Below are positions 23,283 to 36,579 of a DNA stretch of 64,000 bases, piece after piece. The DNA comes from Cymbidium sinense. Its lineage: Eukaryota > Streptophyta > Magnoliopsida > Asparagales > Orchidaceae. The position numbers and the translations under genes are program-made. The notes under the pieces are model-generated. The model searched no databases. It was not told the origin of the DNA and saw nothing but the letters and a program-made list of their open reading frames with translations. Every line of letters starts with the position of its first letter. The first letter of the stretch is position 1. Location: contig CM038221.1 in assembly GCA_021442155.1 (NCBI GenBank), positions 147,985,601 through 148,049,600 of the forward strand, read 5' to 3'.

Positions 23283-25012
23283 CCACATTCTCGAGGTATA
23301 ATAGAAATCCCTCTACAAGATAGGGGCATTTTTTATATATTTATTTAGGTTGACACCATGCTTCATGCCGAGATCTCTAAATAAACATACTCCAGATGAA
23401 GAACTTTTCCATGTAAATTCTCCTGTTACACAGTGGGAATTTTTAGATTTCTATATACAAATGATATCAATGTTGTATATTAAAATCTCCTTTAGAGTAC
23501 ATCAATTCAAATATGGATGTATTTGTATATTTTTATCTTGAAAATTCTCCTAAATGTACTTTAGAAATCCTCCTGCAAGATAGGGGGCATTTTTTTAGTT
23601 TATATTAAGTCTATTTGAGTTGACATCGTGCTATAAGACAATATCCTCAAATATATTCTAATTCAGGTTAACATCGAGTGTTATGCTAAAATTACTGAAT
23701 ATATCTATAATTGTCATTGCCAAGTTGTAGAGTCTTGTAGGAACAAAAGAATCTATTTCTGCATGAAAAGATAATAAATATCAAGAAAATTTATCTCTCA
23801 TTTGCCAAATTTTGAGATCAAGTCAAGAACTCCCCAATTTGAGGCTTCAATCAATTGAGTTGGAAAAAATATCAACCTCTACATCCTAAAGTCTAGGACA
23901 CAAATGGGTTCTAAAGGTCAGACTCAACAAGTCCATAGGTGGCTGAGTTGATGACGCTCTCTTCATTCAACAAGCTACAAGAAAAGGCCGTAGTGAAAGA
24001 GCCCTGGTTTGTCAGTCATATGACAAAACCACCAACCTACTACATTTTAAGTCAAATATTTGAGTAGGTTCTAAAGGTCAAACTCAACAAGCCCACAAAT
24101 GGCTGAGTTGCTGATGCTCTCCTCACTCAACAAGCCACAAGAAAATGCCGTAGTGAGAGAACCCCTGCTCGTCAGTCTAATGATGATAGTTGTTTAATCT
24201 CAAATCGAGATCGACAGTGATTACAACCAAGATCGAGATCTCTACTTGATCGATAGATCAAGGAGATCCGAGAAATATCAATTAGTCCTCAAATCAATCT
24301 TCATATTACAAGGTGATATTTCAATATATTCTCAAATGATCTAATCAAGCTCAAAGCATAGATCAAAGTCTATCTACTCATCAAGTCCATCAAAGCAAAT
24401 GACCAGGAAGCAATTCCAATTCATACAAAGGCGATGGCCAAACTAAAGAAATTTTGTGGTTATTGACATAAAGCACACTTTAGACTAACTCAACATTGAC
24501 CCTATATAAGCTGGAAGGTTGGGTCATCTGTATGTATCCTCCAACAAATCCATCAAAGCAGCAAGCACAAGATTCATGGAGTGCATACACTTCTTGACAA
24601 GTCCATAGGGACAAATCAGGTCAGTTCTTCATCAAGTCCGTCAAGCTCAAAGCTAGGACAGAAGGAATTTCAAATCCGTTCCGACGGATAAACGATTCCC
24701 CTAGTGGAGTCCTTCATCAAAACAAAACAATTCCTCCATCAAAAAGCTGAAGACTTACTCAAGACATAAAAGAAAGAGATCTTAGAAAGCCATTAGTAGA
24801 TTGTGCAAGAACTCTTATCGATAAGTCGATTCGACAAATGATCCTCGTCATTTAGCATATCCTGAATAAGGTAGCATACCAATGACAAATCCTGTCAAAG
24901 CTCCGTAAGTTATTGCAATCAAAGCTAAAATGATCCAAGCTTTGTGGCCAACCCAAAAGGTCAAGTAGTTTTTAACAAACGTGACTCGCTCTATGTACAA
25001 ATTATATTTGTT
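23283..25012 (+). other. 3' internal non-coding region of the gypsy element, with tandem repeats
   Basis: No coding frame. Two repeat families are visible. GAAATCC-CT-CAAGATAGGGG followed by a T-run and AGGTTGACACC-type text occurs at about 23308 and 23567 (period ~260). GGTTCTAAAGGTCA-ACTCAA is at about 23909 and 24066 (period ~157). Further on, TCATCAAGTCCATCAAAGC words recur through 24370-24770. Long 3' non-coding regions with tandem repeats are usual in Tat/Ogre elements. Confidence 0.65.
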
Positions 25013-25028
25013 GGGGGACATTTTTTGA
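25013..25028 (+). other. Polypurine-tract-like priming site next to the 3' LTR
   Basis: TTGGGGGACATTTTTT immediately precedes TGACCTCTACATATATGTC, where similarity to the inverted LTR copy D (ending near 49100) begins. A short purine run right before a TG is what plus-strand priming needs. Exact edges uncertain. Confidence 0.5.
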
Positions 25029-26714
25029 CCTCTACATATATGTCATAAGTCAAGTCAAGCCCACAAGCTAAATTTGACGGACTTCGGAAGCAATAGTGTG
25101 CAAATCAGGGTTCAAAATGCACTGGACGTCACCAAAAATGGTCGAAATGACCTCCGATCGATGAATGAACTTCTTCATCCCATTCAAAACATCAAAATTG
25201 GTTGAAATATAAATATTGCAAAATCTAATGATCAATCGATTAAGTGCTCAAGCTATTAATGTGTTGACATGTAAATCAAAATCGGGAAGCTACGATGATG
25301 TCCAAATGACCTCCGTTCATAAAATTGATCATGTTGTTAGCCTCAGAACATCAAAATCTATCAAATGAGACTATCCGAGCTCAATTCGGATGAGTTTGTG
25401 CATATGTTGAATGATTTGAAGTAACAATAATGTAAATCAAGAAATACCGTCGCCAAATCAACTCAAAGGACCTCCGATTGATGAACGGACTTCACCGTCA
25501 CATTCAGAATGTTGAAATTGGTCAGGATATAAATATTGCATGACTTGATGATCAACCAATCAAGCGCTTGAGTCAACACGAGATGCATATCAAGGTCGAG
25601 TGTCGACGAATCAAACGATCTCCATTCATGAAATTGATCAGGCCACTGGCTTTGAAAAGTTGAAATTTATCAAATGAGACCATTCGCACTCAATTCGGAT
25701 GAGTCTGAGTAAAAATCGAGCGGTCGAAAGTGGCGACATGCATTTTGAGCTTAAATTGACTCAATTTGGCTCACTCAAAACGGCCTCGATGAAAGATAAG
25801 TTTACAATAGAATTACCCTAAATCGATATATATATTTACTATGTCCATTTATCGACATGAAATCCACGTTTAAAAATTTTAATAAATTTAAATTTATTTA
25901 AAAATTCCCAAATTAACCCCATACTCAACCGTTCCCCCTATTTTTAGTTTTCTGAAAAAGGAAATTAAAAAGAAAATTAAAAAGATAACCACTCCCCCCA
26001 TTCTGTAATTTCCCTCCTCATTTTCTCCCACTCTCCTCTCTCTCCTCATGTAACTCTTTCCTGCCTCTCTCTCACATCGGAAGAAGAAAAGAAAAAAAGC
26101 AAGGTAATTCCCTCTCCCGACTTATTTTTTTGACCGTTCTCTCATAATCTGAAAACACTGGACTGCACTCAGTCGTTGAAGCCCAGCGACCGCGATCTCA
26201 AACCAGCGACCGCCGCCCAGCGTGTTTCCTCCGCAACTCCACCCATCATCCGTCAACCGACTGCATTGCCAAAATCGCTCAGGCGCCCAAACCACGACTG
26301 TGGCCCATCCTAATCCGCCCTCGGCGTCGCGAGCCATTCACGAGTTGACCTCCTTCCGTGACCAGCTGGCCCGCGATCCCGTCATTGAAACCGACCAGAG
26401 CTGACCATTCACCGCGCCCCGCCAACGTGGGAACCACTGCTGCCGATCCCGTCGCCGATCTCATTTTCACCGGAATCCTGCCAAAATCTCCGTTCAGCCT
26501 TCATCTCACGTGAAGGTCCGCTTTCACGATTCAAAGCCGCCTATCATCAGTCGTTGCTCCTACACCATTAACCATTCAAATAACATGCTTCGCCCACCAA
26601 CCTCCTCCTTCTAGCTAAAAGCGCATAGCCCACTGACCGAAACCTCCTTCCTTGCAGCCCATTCTGTGCAATCCTTCCCACAAGCTTGCAACACATCCAA
26701 ATTTTGTCATTTTC

Positions 26715-27130
26715 TCTGAGCCGCAAATCGAGGAAGAACATCGTCAGCAGACGAATCCTTCCTTCAATTTTTGATGTCGCACCCCTCGCTTTAGCCATCC
26801 CGTTTATTGCGCCGCAAATCAGAGAAGAACATCGTCAGCAGGCGAATTCTTCCTTCAATTTTCGTCGCACCAGCTTTGTCCTTTACCGCCGCAATCGGGA
26901 AGAACATTATCGTGGTAATTCTTCCTTCAATTTTGGCATCGTACCTCCTTTGCTTAGTCCATTTCTACTTGTCGCAAATTAGGGAAGAACATCATCAGCA
27001 GGCGAATTCTTCCTTTGATTTTTGGCGTTGCACCCCTCGCTTTAGCTGTCCCGTTTCTGCTGCGCTGCAAATCGGGAAGAACATCGTCAATAGGCGAATT
27101 CTTCTTTCGATTTTTGGCGTTGCACCCCTT
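26715..27130 (+). repeat. ~95-bp tandem array, five units, in LTR copy B
   Basis: Units start near 26717, 26816, 26893, 26978 and 27067, each with AATC-GGAAGAACATCGTCAG, then CGAATTCTTCCTTC-ATTTT, then GTCGCACCCCTCGCTTTAGC. The frames open on both strands through this stretch (about 26.57-27.29 kb) are repeat read-through. Confidence 0.88.
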
Positions 27131-27209
27131 ACCATACATTCCCAATCACATACCCAACCCAATTCTTTTGCCAAGCTGCTAAAAATGCATCAATATGTGA
27201 TTGTGAATG

Positions 27210-27212
<3 letters not shown>

Positions 27213-27274
<62 letters not shown>
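27213..27274. repeat. (TA)n microsatellite in LTR copy B
   Basis: About 31 TA units, followed by TGTGTGTG. Copy A has about 11 at the same place; copy C has only GGATATATATTG. Confidence 0.95.
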
Positions 27275-27282
<8 letters not shown>

Positions 27283-28204
27283 TTTTTCTTAAGAAACACC
27301 CGATCATTACATGGGGATGACACCGGGAGGTTGCCGAAATTGCGTCAAATCTTTTAACTTAGAAAAATGGGAGAGTAAAATAAGCTGACTTAAGAACGCT
27401 AAGTAGAAAAACCTGCAGCTAATTCTAAACTAAAAGCATCAAACAAGAAAAAAGTGGGGAGGGGGGAGCCTTTAAAGAAAATTTTGGAAAGAATAGAATA
27501 TTCATTTAAAATCTAAGTGAAATTTGAGGTAGGCTAATATTAAACTCACAAACTTTGGGACTAATTGGAATGGCTTTAAATTAAAGAAAGTGAGTTCCCT
27601 TTTCTTGTAAATTCCTCAAAATTAACCAAGCTTTAATTAGAATTGAGGGGGACTAATGCCAAACTCGTAACAAACTTTCAATAAACTCAAAATTTAAGGA
27701 TAAATCCAAATTGAGTTTAATAACTCTTGTACGAATGTGGAGGTGATTATTATGCTAGTCGATAAGCATGAGTAGGGCTAAATCAACAAACACTGAAATC
27801 GACATAACTTATCAAAATTGATATGAATTGACCATAATCAAGCTCGGAGAATTGCAAAAACTCAATAAATGAGCTAAGTGCCAGTTGTGTTTTAAACTAC
27901 AATCTAAATCAAAACGCCTTCTTCAATCGATGCAAACCCTTTGTACAAAGGCATGTAAGATACTAAATCAAATGCTACAAAAATCATAAGGCTTCCTTTA
28001 ATCAAAAAATTGTGAGATTTCATTCTAAATTATGAATTTTAAAATCAATGAAATCAATTATGTGAAATTAGCTGCTACTGTTCTGACATAGATTTCGCGA
28101 ATTTTAATGTTTGAAAAGGTTGCGTAGGCTAAAGTTGAAATTAAATGAAAATACATAATCAATCTTATAAATCAGAAATGAAAACTGTCTAAATTTTTAA
28201 ATAT

Positions 28205-28850
28205 ACACCCGCATGGGCCCGACACTACGCTGAATGCTTAAATTCAACTGAGGATGTTCATGGGTTGCTCTTAATTTAATCTGAACGGGTCCAGTTAACA
28301 AAATATAAAAACCTATAATAAGAGTTTCAAATCAGTGAAATATCTGAGAAACTAATTTTGTCAGGTGACAGTAGATCTAATCTTCCATTAGCAGCTAAAC
28401 AGAGTTGACATGATCTAAAAGCTCTTAAACATATTCAAATTAATCTATATTTTTCAAATCAAATTAAATAAAAATCTGAATTCAATCTCATAACTCAAAA
28501 ATAAAAGAATTACCTAAATTCTTAAGTACACCCGCATGTGCCCCGACACTATGTTGAATGCTTAAATTCAAGTGTTTAAGGATGTTGCGCGGGTTGCTTC
28601 CCAGTTTAGTCTTAAGATTGGGTCTGGGTTAACAAAATCTAAAAATCTATAATAAGAGTTTCAAATCAGTGAAATATCTGAAAAACTGATTCTTTCAGGT
28701 GACAGTAGATCTAATCCTCTGTTAGCAGCTAAACAAAGTTTACAGGTCTAAAGCTCTTAAATATATTCAAATTAATAAATTTTTCAAATCAAATTAAGTA
28801 GCAATCTTAAGTTGCTTAAAGGAAATTCTATCATTAAAAAACTTAAATCA
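28205..28850 (+). repeat. ~322-bp tandem duplication near the end of LTR copy B
   Basis: The text from ACACCCGCATG through AGAGTTTCAAATCAGTGAAA, GGTGACAGTAGATCTAATC and AGCTCTTAAA-ATATTCAAAT occurs twice, starting at 28205 and 28527. Copy C shows a single version (about 40930-41150); copy A is cut off inside this region. Confidence 0.8.
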
Positions 28851-29310
28851 AACTCAATCTATCCACCTTCCGAAACTATTTTTCGGAGGTGTTAACCAAA
28901 AAAACTCTAGCTCGCAAAGGAGCCAATGTTAAATCAAGTGTTCTACTATGTTCACTCTCAATCAATATCTTGCCAGTAAGGCCGTGGCCCGTGTCCTCTG
29001 ACTGTGTGGCTTGGCCAATAAGCTCTACAGATGAAGTAGTTATGACTATAGTCCTCTGATCGAGTGATTTGGCCAGTCCGACTCCATTATATTACGATCA
29101 CGACCGTAACCCGTATGCTCCCCAATGGCTCTTCCCTTTGAGTTGTGAATCATAAGGTATATTTGATAGGGCAAATAACTCTCTGTCAGCTAAGGTAGAC
29201 TTAAGCCTATCTCCTTAGACAAACACCACCCCAAGTATACAAGGATTTTTTGGACGATGTAAACCATGTGTTGCTGATGAGGATCCTTCTTAGTATCACT
29301 CCTTAGTTGA

Positions 29311-29624
29311 TGTAATATGTCAATATGTAGGGTTTTTATCAAGTTAGGGCAAAAGTTAAAAGTGGTATTAGAGTAATGGTAAGATTAATGAATCATGGTA
29401 GTTTCCTAGAGTTTTGGATGAGAATTATGAGTTGGAAGAATAGATTAGAAAGATAAAACTTAATATATGTAACCAAATGTTGATATTTAGATTTATAGTT
29501 GAGATTGGATAAGTATCAACCTTTATACTGTTATGAGTAGATTTCATTTTATGATATCATTTGATGCAATGTCATTGATTCATTGATTTTGCAATGTCAT
29601 TGGTTCATTGATTTTGCAATGACA
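29311..29624. other. Junction between the gypsy 3' LTR and repeat R1
   Basis: No gene. Contains two copies of a 25-26 bp unit, TCATTGATTCATTGATTTTG and TCATTGGTTCATTGATTTTG (about 29573-29625). Confidence 0.5.
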
Positions 29625-29860
29625 TTGATTATGTCTAATATGGTACGTGTTTAAGTATACTTATGTATCATATTAAGCAACATCTACATGACAATGTATC
29701 ATATTAAGAAACATCTACATGACATATTATAAGTGATATATGGCGAGATGAAACATAATCAAAAAAAACATACCTAATAGCAACATGGTACCATAGTATA
29801 ATCTAAAAGAAATTGAGAATTTCAATAGAATGGTATATATATCAACTTTAATAATGTCAA

Positions 29861-29862
<2 letters not shown>

Positions 29863-29899
<37 letters not shown>
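29863..29899. repeat. (CA)18 microsatellite in R1
   Basis: About 18 CA units; the R2 counterpart at 51363-51377 has about seven. Confidence 0.95.
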
Positions 29900-29902
<3 letters not shown>

Positions 29903-31527
29903 TTTCTTCTTGAATAATTTCATATACATGAAATTACAAAAATACATAAATATAAGTAATATAATTAAGTTTATTTAAGATTTTATACAAATATAAAATA
30001 AATAAATAAAAGAATGTATCTTTCAAATGATTATGTCTATCTATATTTACATGAATCACTAACTCTTCTATCAGATGCTAGGTATATATGTAAATGCTCA
30101 ATTGAGTTAAAAATGATCTTAAAATTTTTTTTCTAACTTAAAGTTCAAAATTGTCATTCTCTTTTCTTTTCATACATTCAATATCAATGCCATAAAGCTT
30201 AAAATTTTTTCTTAGTTTCATTTATACATTATATATTATCTTGTGAAGTTGATCATAGATGTGATGGGCAATAACTTTGGCATAAATACATGACAATTAT
30301 GTATCATACCATATAAAGTAAAATCTTATATATTTACAAGTCATTTTAAATTTAAAGCATATATGTCTAAAATTTAAATGTTTTTAATTAAAAGTATATC
30401 TCCTTTATTCCATTGTCAAAGCATATGATCCTATAAGTTAATTTCTTCATGCCGCCATAAAATAATTATAAAGATCACAATAAAGAAAAGTTTAGCTTTG
30501 GATTAATCTTCTCAAATGAAATTAAATTTAAAATTATAGATAGTACTTATTTTTATATTATCTTATTCATCTAATCCAATAAATAAAACACTAAACAATA
30601 ATGTTAGTATGCAACAAGATTTCAATAAATTATAAAAAATCACAAAAACTTATTTCCTACTAGTAATATAAATTAACTAATAGCATTAAGTGAAATTTTA
30701 AAATTGCTTATTTGATACAAATTCTTGGATAAAACACAAATCAAGAAATAAAAATGCTAAATGAAGAAGCACTTCAAACTGGTTTTAAAATTTATTCCCA
30801 ATCAATATAAAGTAGAGATGTAAAGTAAAATTAAAAAGTATATATATAATAAAGGAGTCTGAGAACTTTGCTATTAATTCTCATTTGATAACTAATAAAA
30901 GAATAAATGTGCTATTAGTGTAACTTTTGTGCAATTAAGAATATAATCATCTACAAAAGTCTCTATTGTAATAGTTTATACTTTTAGAACAAGCATGCAT
31001 TTTATCATTATAAGAACTTATAAAAGAATCAAAGAAAGAAACTATTAGTAGTATAATATTACCAACTTTTTTGACTAAGAGGATGAGTTAGAAGATAGGG
31101 TTCAAGTGATAGAAGAGAGGGTGGAGTAGTGGTGAAAGTGAGAAGACCGAGCCATTGGTGATGTGTGATTGTGGATTCAGTAGACATCATGCTTTTAGGA
31201 TTTAGTGATAGATGAAAAAAAGAAGTATTGATCAATTTCCCAATTTTAGGTTTTTGTGATGGATAATGACATATTATTTTTGTCTCAACATCCCACTTTC
31301 TTAATTATGCTTCTCTCCATTGTTGTGATGAAGCATTTATACACATAAGTACTTCACATATTTATGGGAAAATACAAAATGATTGAAACTTAATTTGGAA
31401 CAAAAAATATATATGTCATAAATCTAATGTAACGTCGAGATGAGACATTATGACAAATAGTTGTTCAATGAAAAATTAAAGGTTTACAACATTGCAAGAA
31501 TATTGAAATATTTTAACAGACTATTTT

Positions 31528-31530
<3 letters not shown>

Positions 31531-31615
<85 letters not shown>

Positions 31616-31649
31616 ATATATATATATATATATATATCTATATATATAT
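31531..31649. repeat. (TA)n microsatellite in R1
   Basis: About 118 bases of TA with two TATC interruptions near the right end. The two R2 copies of the same site have about 12 bases (53088-53099) and about 26 bases (54927-54952). Confidence 0.95.
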
Positions 31650-34258
31650 CAAATTTGTAAAAAAAATTTGAAATTTGCTATTTTCAGGACCTATTTGCTT
31701 GCTTTTAGAGAGACAATGCAAGCTACCCTTACTAGTGATCCTTGGATGCATGTTCCTATACTAGCTAAAAGATTATTGTCGATCTTGAGATGAAGAAGAA
31801 TGTTGAACCTTGATTAAAATATATCTAATAAAGTGTTGTTCTACCATGTAGTCAGCTAAATTTCTTTTGATTGGGGCATAAAACTTAATTTTATCAAGGC
31901 ATAAAAATTTATTTTTTAATAGATCATAAAACATTATTTTTAAAATCGTTATATAATGATATGGAGAAGAAGAAGAGGAACAATTGATGAAAAGAAATGT
32001 TGGGAAGACTGGAGAGAAGAAGGTTGAGCAAGCTATGAAACTTACTCAAATAAGTTTCAAATTTCAGATCAGCTTAATGAAAAGAACAATCTTCAACACT
32101 CCTATGATCATGAGCATGAACATAAATATGTAGTAAAATATAAGTAAGCATCCTGCAAACATTTAAGAGAACTGAATATGTAGTAGAAATATAAGAACTA
32201 AACAACCATCAATAACAATATAATAAAAAAATTGGTTGTCTATTACAACATTTTTAAGATAAATCTCTATCATTAACATTAAGGTTATCCATAGAAACTA
32301 ACTTAGGTAGTTTACAATATCTCCACAAAGATTAAAACTTGTTATTTTGTTCCATTGAAATTTTATTAATTGTTCTATGTATTGAATTTTAAGTTCTATT
32401 GGGTCTAAGTAATTTGCAGATTCACCACATAAAGTTAGCAACTACTGAAATGAAATATTAATTGAGGAGACAGAAATGTATGAGATGAGAGAGAAAGACT
32501 AGCATGAGCATGGTTATCGGAAATAGAATTGTCGGGCAAATCTCGCATATTTTGCACTCGCTTCACACTATAGGAGTGGTAGTTGACGCACTTACAACTT
32601 CTGCCAAAGGAGAAGTTGCACAGCTATTCACTGTTTCCATTAATTTCTTTTCTTTTCTTCTTCATCTTCTTCTTCATCTTCTTCTTCTTCATTGTAACAT
32701 AGACTATCTTGAGTTGAACAAAGGCTTACAACCTCTTATTTAAAGGCTTGGATGCTAAGGAATATGCCAAACTTCCAGTCGGCATATCCACCAAAGAGCC
32801 ACATACAACTGTGCATAAGTTCATCAATTTACGAACACTTTCACTTGTATAGTTGTATTTTACAGTCCTTCATATGAAAATTTATTTGATTGGATAGAAT
32901 TATACCCAAGTGTAATCACTAACTTCGATTGGATTAACATCTATGTGAGGGTTTATAAAAATATCGATTTTAAGAGAGAGATTAAAATATAATCAAATCA
33001 AATTTTTGAGTCTCTAACTTTGCTAAATATATCAACTTATTCATTATTATACTAATAAGATTTCCTACAAAATTGTGAGATGGCCAAAACATGCTATATG
33101 ATTTTGTGAACTCAATATGAATGGATATTCTAATAGATTAATTATGTGAGAGGTGTCTAACCTTATCCAAATTTCTCAACCTAGGTTATGATTAGTCATT
33201 CAAGTTCAATCATTTCGAAAGAGTGTTTTGTGAGACATCAAATCTCCCTAGTCCTTCAATATAATTTTATCTCCTCTTATTTCTATAGCTTTAACCTTTG
33301 TTGTATATTATCAAATCTCCTTGCTATTTCATTGTTCTAGCTAAAATGATGTAACTATAGTCCTTTTTTAACTATTCTCCATTCTTCATTTATGTCATAA
33401 GTCTCAAAATTTTCTCTTTTACCATCCTTAATTTGACATACAATAACATGTTTTTTGTGTTCCCAATGCTGACCATTAAACACATTTTATTTTAAATCTA
33501 AATATTAAAAAAAATAAAAAAATTAAACAAAGTGAACCAAATAGCCCTTAAATGAATCTTTGTTGTTAAAAAAAAATTCTTTATTTGTTGATTATTTCAA
33601 GTTATCTTAAAGTGAAGGTTAATAACTTTTTTAGCATAGCAAGCTTTAGGGATAGAGGAGCTTTCATGCATTTGAAAGGATAATAATGTAACCTAGCTTT
33701 CAAAATTTCAAATATCCTCTTATTCATTAGCATATGCCTCATTACTCTCTCCAAGACTAAATTTCAGCCAAGAACTAAAAAAGCTAAGAGGATTTGCAAA
33801 ATCTATAAAATCAAGATTGAAAGAGCATCAATAGGGAAGATCCATAGAATGTTCTCGTGCCATGCATTCTTCAACACCAATAAAAAAGTTGCTGCAAAGT
33901 GATTGAAAATATGATTCTTTTGCTAACTCAAAAGAATTGTTCTATTTCTTAAGTAAATAACTTTTTTCATTCATAAGAAAGATATTATAAAAGATTTTGA
34001 AAGAGATTATAATTCACATCTCAATGTATCAATTGGTCTAGATAAGATAATAAAATAAAATAAAATTAAGCTCATAAAAACTATTTAACTAGCTCAAGAG
34101 TTGATAAACTCCGGAGTCAATATAGTGGAGCAGCACCATGAGAATTCAATTCTTTATAAAGCCATACAAAGAGTATTACAAAAGCATAATCAACATCCAG
34201 ATGAGAATTATCATAATTATAGAAATCTTGAGTTGAATACCTAATGACTTTTGGTATG

Positions 34259-34539
34259 TACATATATATTTGTATATATGTATGTATGTATGTATGTGTA
34301 TTTGTGTGAAGTATAAAGATCACAAAGTCATGTGACTTTAAATAATTGCATCATAACTATAAGTTTAGTGTTATATTTATCTAGAAATATTCATGAAGTC
34401 TATACATACCCGTGTGATAATTTTAGAATAACAAACTATGCTATTTGAGCTTACAAACTTCTACCACCATTTTTCTTAACCTCAAATCTATCTTGATCCT
34501 TATATTTCTTCTAATTTCTATAGAAGTTTTATTAAAGCT
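34259..34539. other. Short spacer with TATG microsatellite
   Basis: R1 similarity ends at 34258. A TATG/TGTA run follows at about 34272-34298. No gene seen. Confidence 0.6.
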
Positions 34540-35980
34540 TAGCAATGGATATAATAATAATTATACAATCATTATATCATTGTCAAGCCAATACCAGTTA
34601 TGAGAATTGGGGTCTTCAAACGAAGACTTATTTTGATTCCTACACATTTGTGAAGTTGTTTATGAATGACTTATGAAGCCACAAGAAAGAGATGTGTGGC
34701 TTCACCGCTTTAAAAAGTGATGCTCCCTAAGGAACTTAGAGGAATGTTAAACAATCATATATTTTATTTATCAAGTGATATATTATCAATATTCAAGAAA
34801 GTTATGAGGTTACAATTCCATCCTTATAAAGGAGTCTGCAGATCAAAGAGAGTTCACCTCCAAGCACAATGAGAAAAGTTTGAAGCTTTACATAGGAGGG
34901 TGCTAAAAATGTGTTACAACGTACATTTCATAAGTCTTCAATACAATTAACTTTTTAAGAAAGAATTACAAAACTTTGTAAGACTTCCAAATTTTAAGAG
35001 AAATTATATTCTTGTGAATACAAACTTTGAATACATTATAGTGGCTAGTGAAGAGTACAAGGACTTAGAGTCCATGATGATTAAGAAGCTTATGGGTTTA
35101 TCATAGAGATCTGAGCAAAGGTTAATAAAGAAGAAATAGCCTTTAGAGAAAGTTCTTCAAACATAGGTTTCTTAAAAAAGGTTAAAGAAAATTATATAAA
35201 TGAATGAAAAGGCTATAATAATAAGAGGATGTAAAAAAGTAAAGATCAAATGTTATGATTGCAAAAAAAATATATGATCATTATGCTTTAGATTGTTGGT
35301 ATAAAAGATTTCAATCAAGTTAATAAAATTTGAATTTTATAAATAACAAAGAAGATTTTGTCATTTTCTTATTAGAATGAGAAGAAGAAGAAGAAATTAA
35401 TGCACAATCTATATAATATTTATACGATAGAATAATCATGCCCATGTGCAGCTACAAAAAAAAAACAAAGTTTTTGGGCCTAGCTAGATGAATTTGCATA
35501 TAAAAAGTATCTTTTGGTGATTCTTCCAAGGCATGGGTAACCGGTAAAAGTAATAATCTCACACTTTGGGAAGATAAAAGTTACCAATTTATTTCCAATG
35601 TTTATTCTATGGCAAGTATTTGGTGTTTAGAAAAACTTTTGGATAAATATTACAATATTTATATGAAGTAGAAAAGTATATATTTAAGAGCCTAAAATGA
35701 TAAGTTATTTGTTAATGTAAAATGCCAAATAGTCTTTTATTCTCATTATTTATCAAGTATGTTAATCTACTTATATCAAATATTCTTCTTGATTATGATA
35801 TTTGAGATTAGGCATCTTCATTTTAATGATCTCCAACAACTACCGACAATCAAACACATGAGAAATATATTATCTCATATCAATTCTCCAAAATAATTAT
35901 ATGAACAGTGTGTTATTATTAAGCAAGTGAGGTGAAACTTCACATAAGAGGCATGTAGTTCAACAAAACCAATATTTATA
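34540..35980 (+). pseudogene. Ty1/copia gag-protease-preintegrase remnant
   Basis: Through many stops and shifts the + strand gives the copia gag signature YENWGLQTKTYF (about 34588-34640), VASEEYKDLESMMIKKLMGL (about 35040-35100), and a zinc-knuckle-like CYDCKK...DHYALDCWYK (about 35249-35305, one base off frame in an A-run). A protease-region tail follows (AWVTGKSNNLTLWEDKSYQF, then ISNVY... LEKLLDKYYNIYMK, about 35530-35670) and a GAG-preintegrase stretch HLHFNDLQQLPTIKHM (about 35815-35865), where the first Cys of the CxxC pair is Tyr (LYEQC). The copy stops at about 35980, before integrase and reverse transcriptase. Orientation +; no LTR identified. Confidence 0.8.
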
Positions 35981-35982
35981 AA

Positions 35983-36125
35983 CCCATTGTGGGCTCCGAA
36001 AATTCTCCACCGATCTCTCGACACATGAAGCGAGTATGATTTAAGTGTCAGTGTAATTCTTAGAAGATAGATGTAATAGTAGATAAAACACTACCCAGAG
36101 ATTTTGCCCTCATTTCATAATTACT
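35983..36125 (-). repeat. Inverted fragment matching sequence downstream of LTR copy C
   Basis: GGGCTCCGAAAATTC, then TGTAATTCTTAGAAGATAGATG, then AGATAAAACACTACC and AGAGATTTTGCCCTCAT read as the complement of 41850-41990. The two lie about 5.8 kb apart in opposite orientation and bracket the captured genes and LTR copy C. Confidence 0.8.
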
Positions 36126-36579
36126 TATTTATGAATTTAATACTTTGAGTACTCAATAAGAGGCTCTATTCACATAAACAAACATCAACTCCAATATCCC
36201 TAACTCCACATTAAGTTTTAAATTTATTTAATAACTGGACTTCAAATTTATCTTAATCTCTTGTGAGTTTTGGTTTATGTACCAGAGGAATTCAAGTTTA
36301 TTTCAAATTTTATAGGTTCACTTAAGTTCGATCTCTATTTTCTTACTTGCAATATGATTTTCAATTTTATTTGTACTCAAATCTTTTTCGAATTCATTTC
36401 CAGTTCATTTATATTTAATTTCCAATTCATTTCTTTAGAACTTTATATTTTATATTTAACATAATCTTAAATTATTATTTTTTGTGAAGTCCAAAAAAAT
36501 TGGACAAAATTTCGGCAACAATTTGTCAGTATTTCTGCGTCATCCCTGCGTAGAGAGCTACATCGAAACTATTTGGCAA
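36126..36579. other. AT-rich stretch, no gene recognised
   Basis: T-rich on the + strand, with repeated AATTTATTTCAAATTT-like words. One 64-codon frame (36270-36464) is low-complexity and not believed. Confidence 0.5.

Larger units (their letters stand above)
15920..29310 (+). mobile_element. Decayed Tat/Ogre-like Ty3/gypsy LTR retrotransposon
   Basis: Two long similar non-coding blocks in direct orientation (15920-19392 and 25029-29310) flank internal DNA holding RNase H and integrase remnants, a long 3' non-coding stretch and a purine tract just before the second block. That is the order of a Tat-lineage element, where the 3' non-coding region is long. The 5' block lacks its first ~310 and last ~775 bases relative to the 3' block, and I find no reverse transcriptase. 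The element is therefore a deletion derivative. Both LTRs differ at many positions and by many small indels, suggesting old age; identity was not computed. Confidence 0.75.
25029..29310 (+). repeat. 3' LTR copy B, about 4.3 kb
   Basis: Begins TGACCTCTACATATATGTC. It contains two ~313-bp units near its start (GACCTCCGAT-GATGAA at about 25151 and 25464), the TATA-like site, a CT-rich leader, a shortened GC-rich island, five ~95-bp units, a TA tract, and a ~322-bp internal duplication (ACACCCGCATG at 28205 and 28527). Then come GCAAAGGAGCCAATGTTAAA and CGTGGCCCGTGTCCTCTGAC, shared with copies C and D. The end is put near 29310, where similarity to copies C and D fades; the exact CA end was not identified. 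Confidence 0.78.
29625..34258 (+). repeat. Large repeat R1 (unclassified), single-copy form
   Basis: Collinear with 51120-57618 (R2) from TAAGTATACTTATGTATCAT to TTGAGTTGAATACCTAATGA. Inside are a 33-bp direct repeat (ACATCTACATGACA twice, 29680-29725), a CA tract, TTAACATTAAGGTTATCC, a CTT-rich run (32640-32690), and ACAAAGGCTTACAACCTC followed by TATTTAAAGGCTTGGATGCT. No transposase or pol motif was seen on either strand. It could be a non-autonomous retroelement or a segmental copy of intergenic DNA. Confidence 0.8.

Noticed and set aside
26568..27323. Long frames on both strands in copy B, one ending in YIYIYI
   Set aside because: They run through the ~95-bp array and the TA tract.
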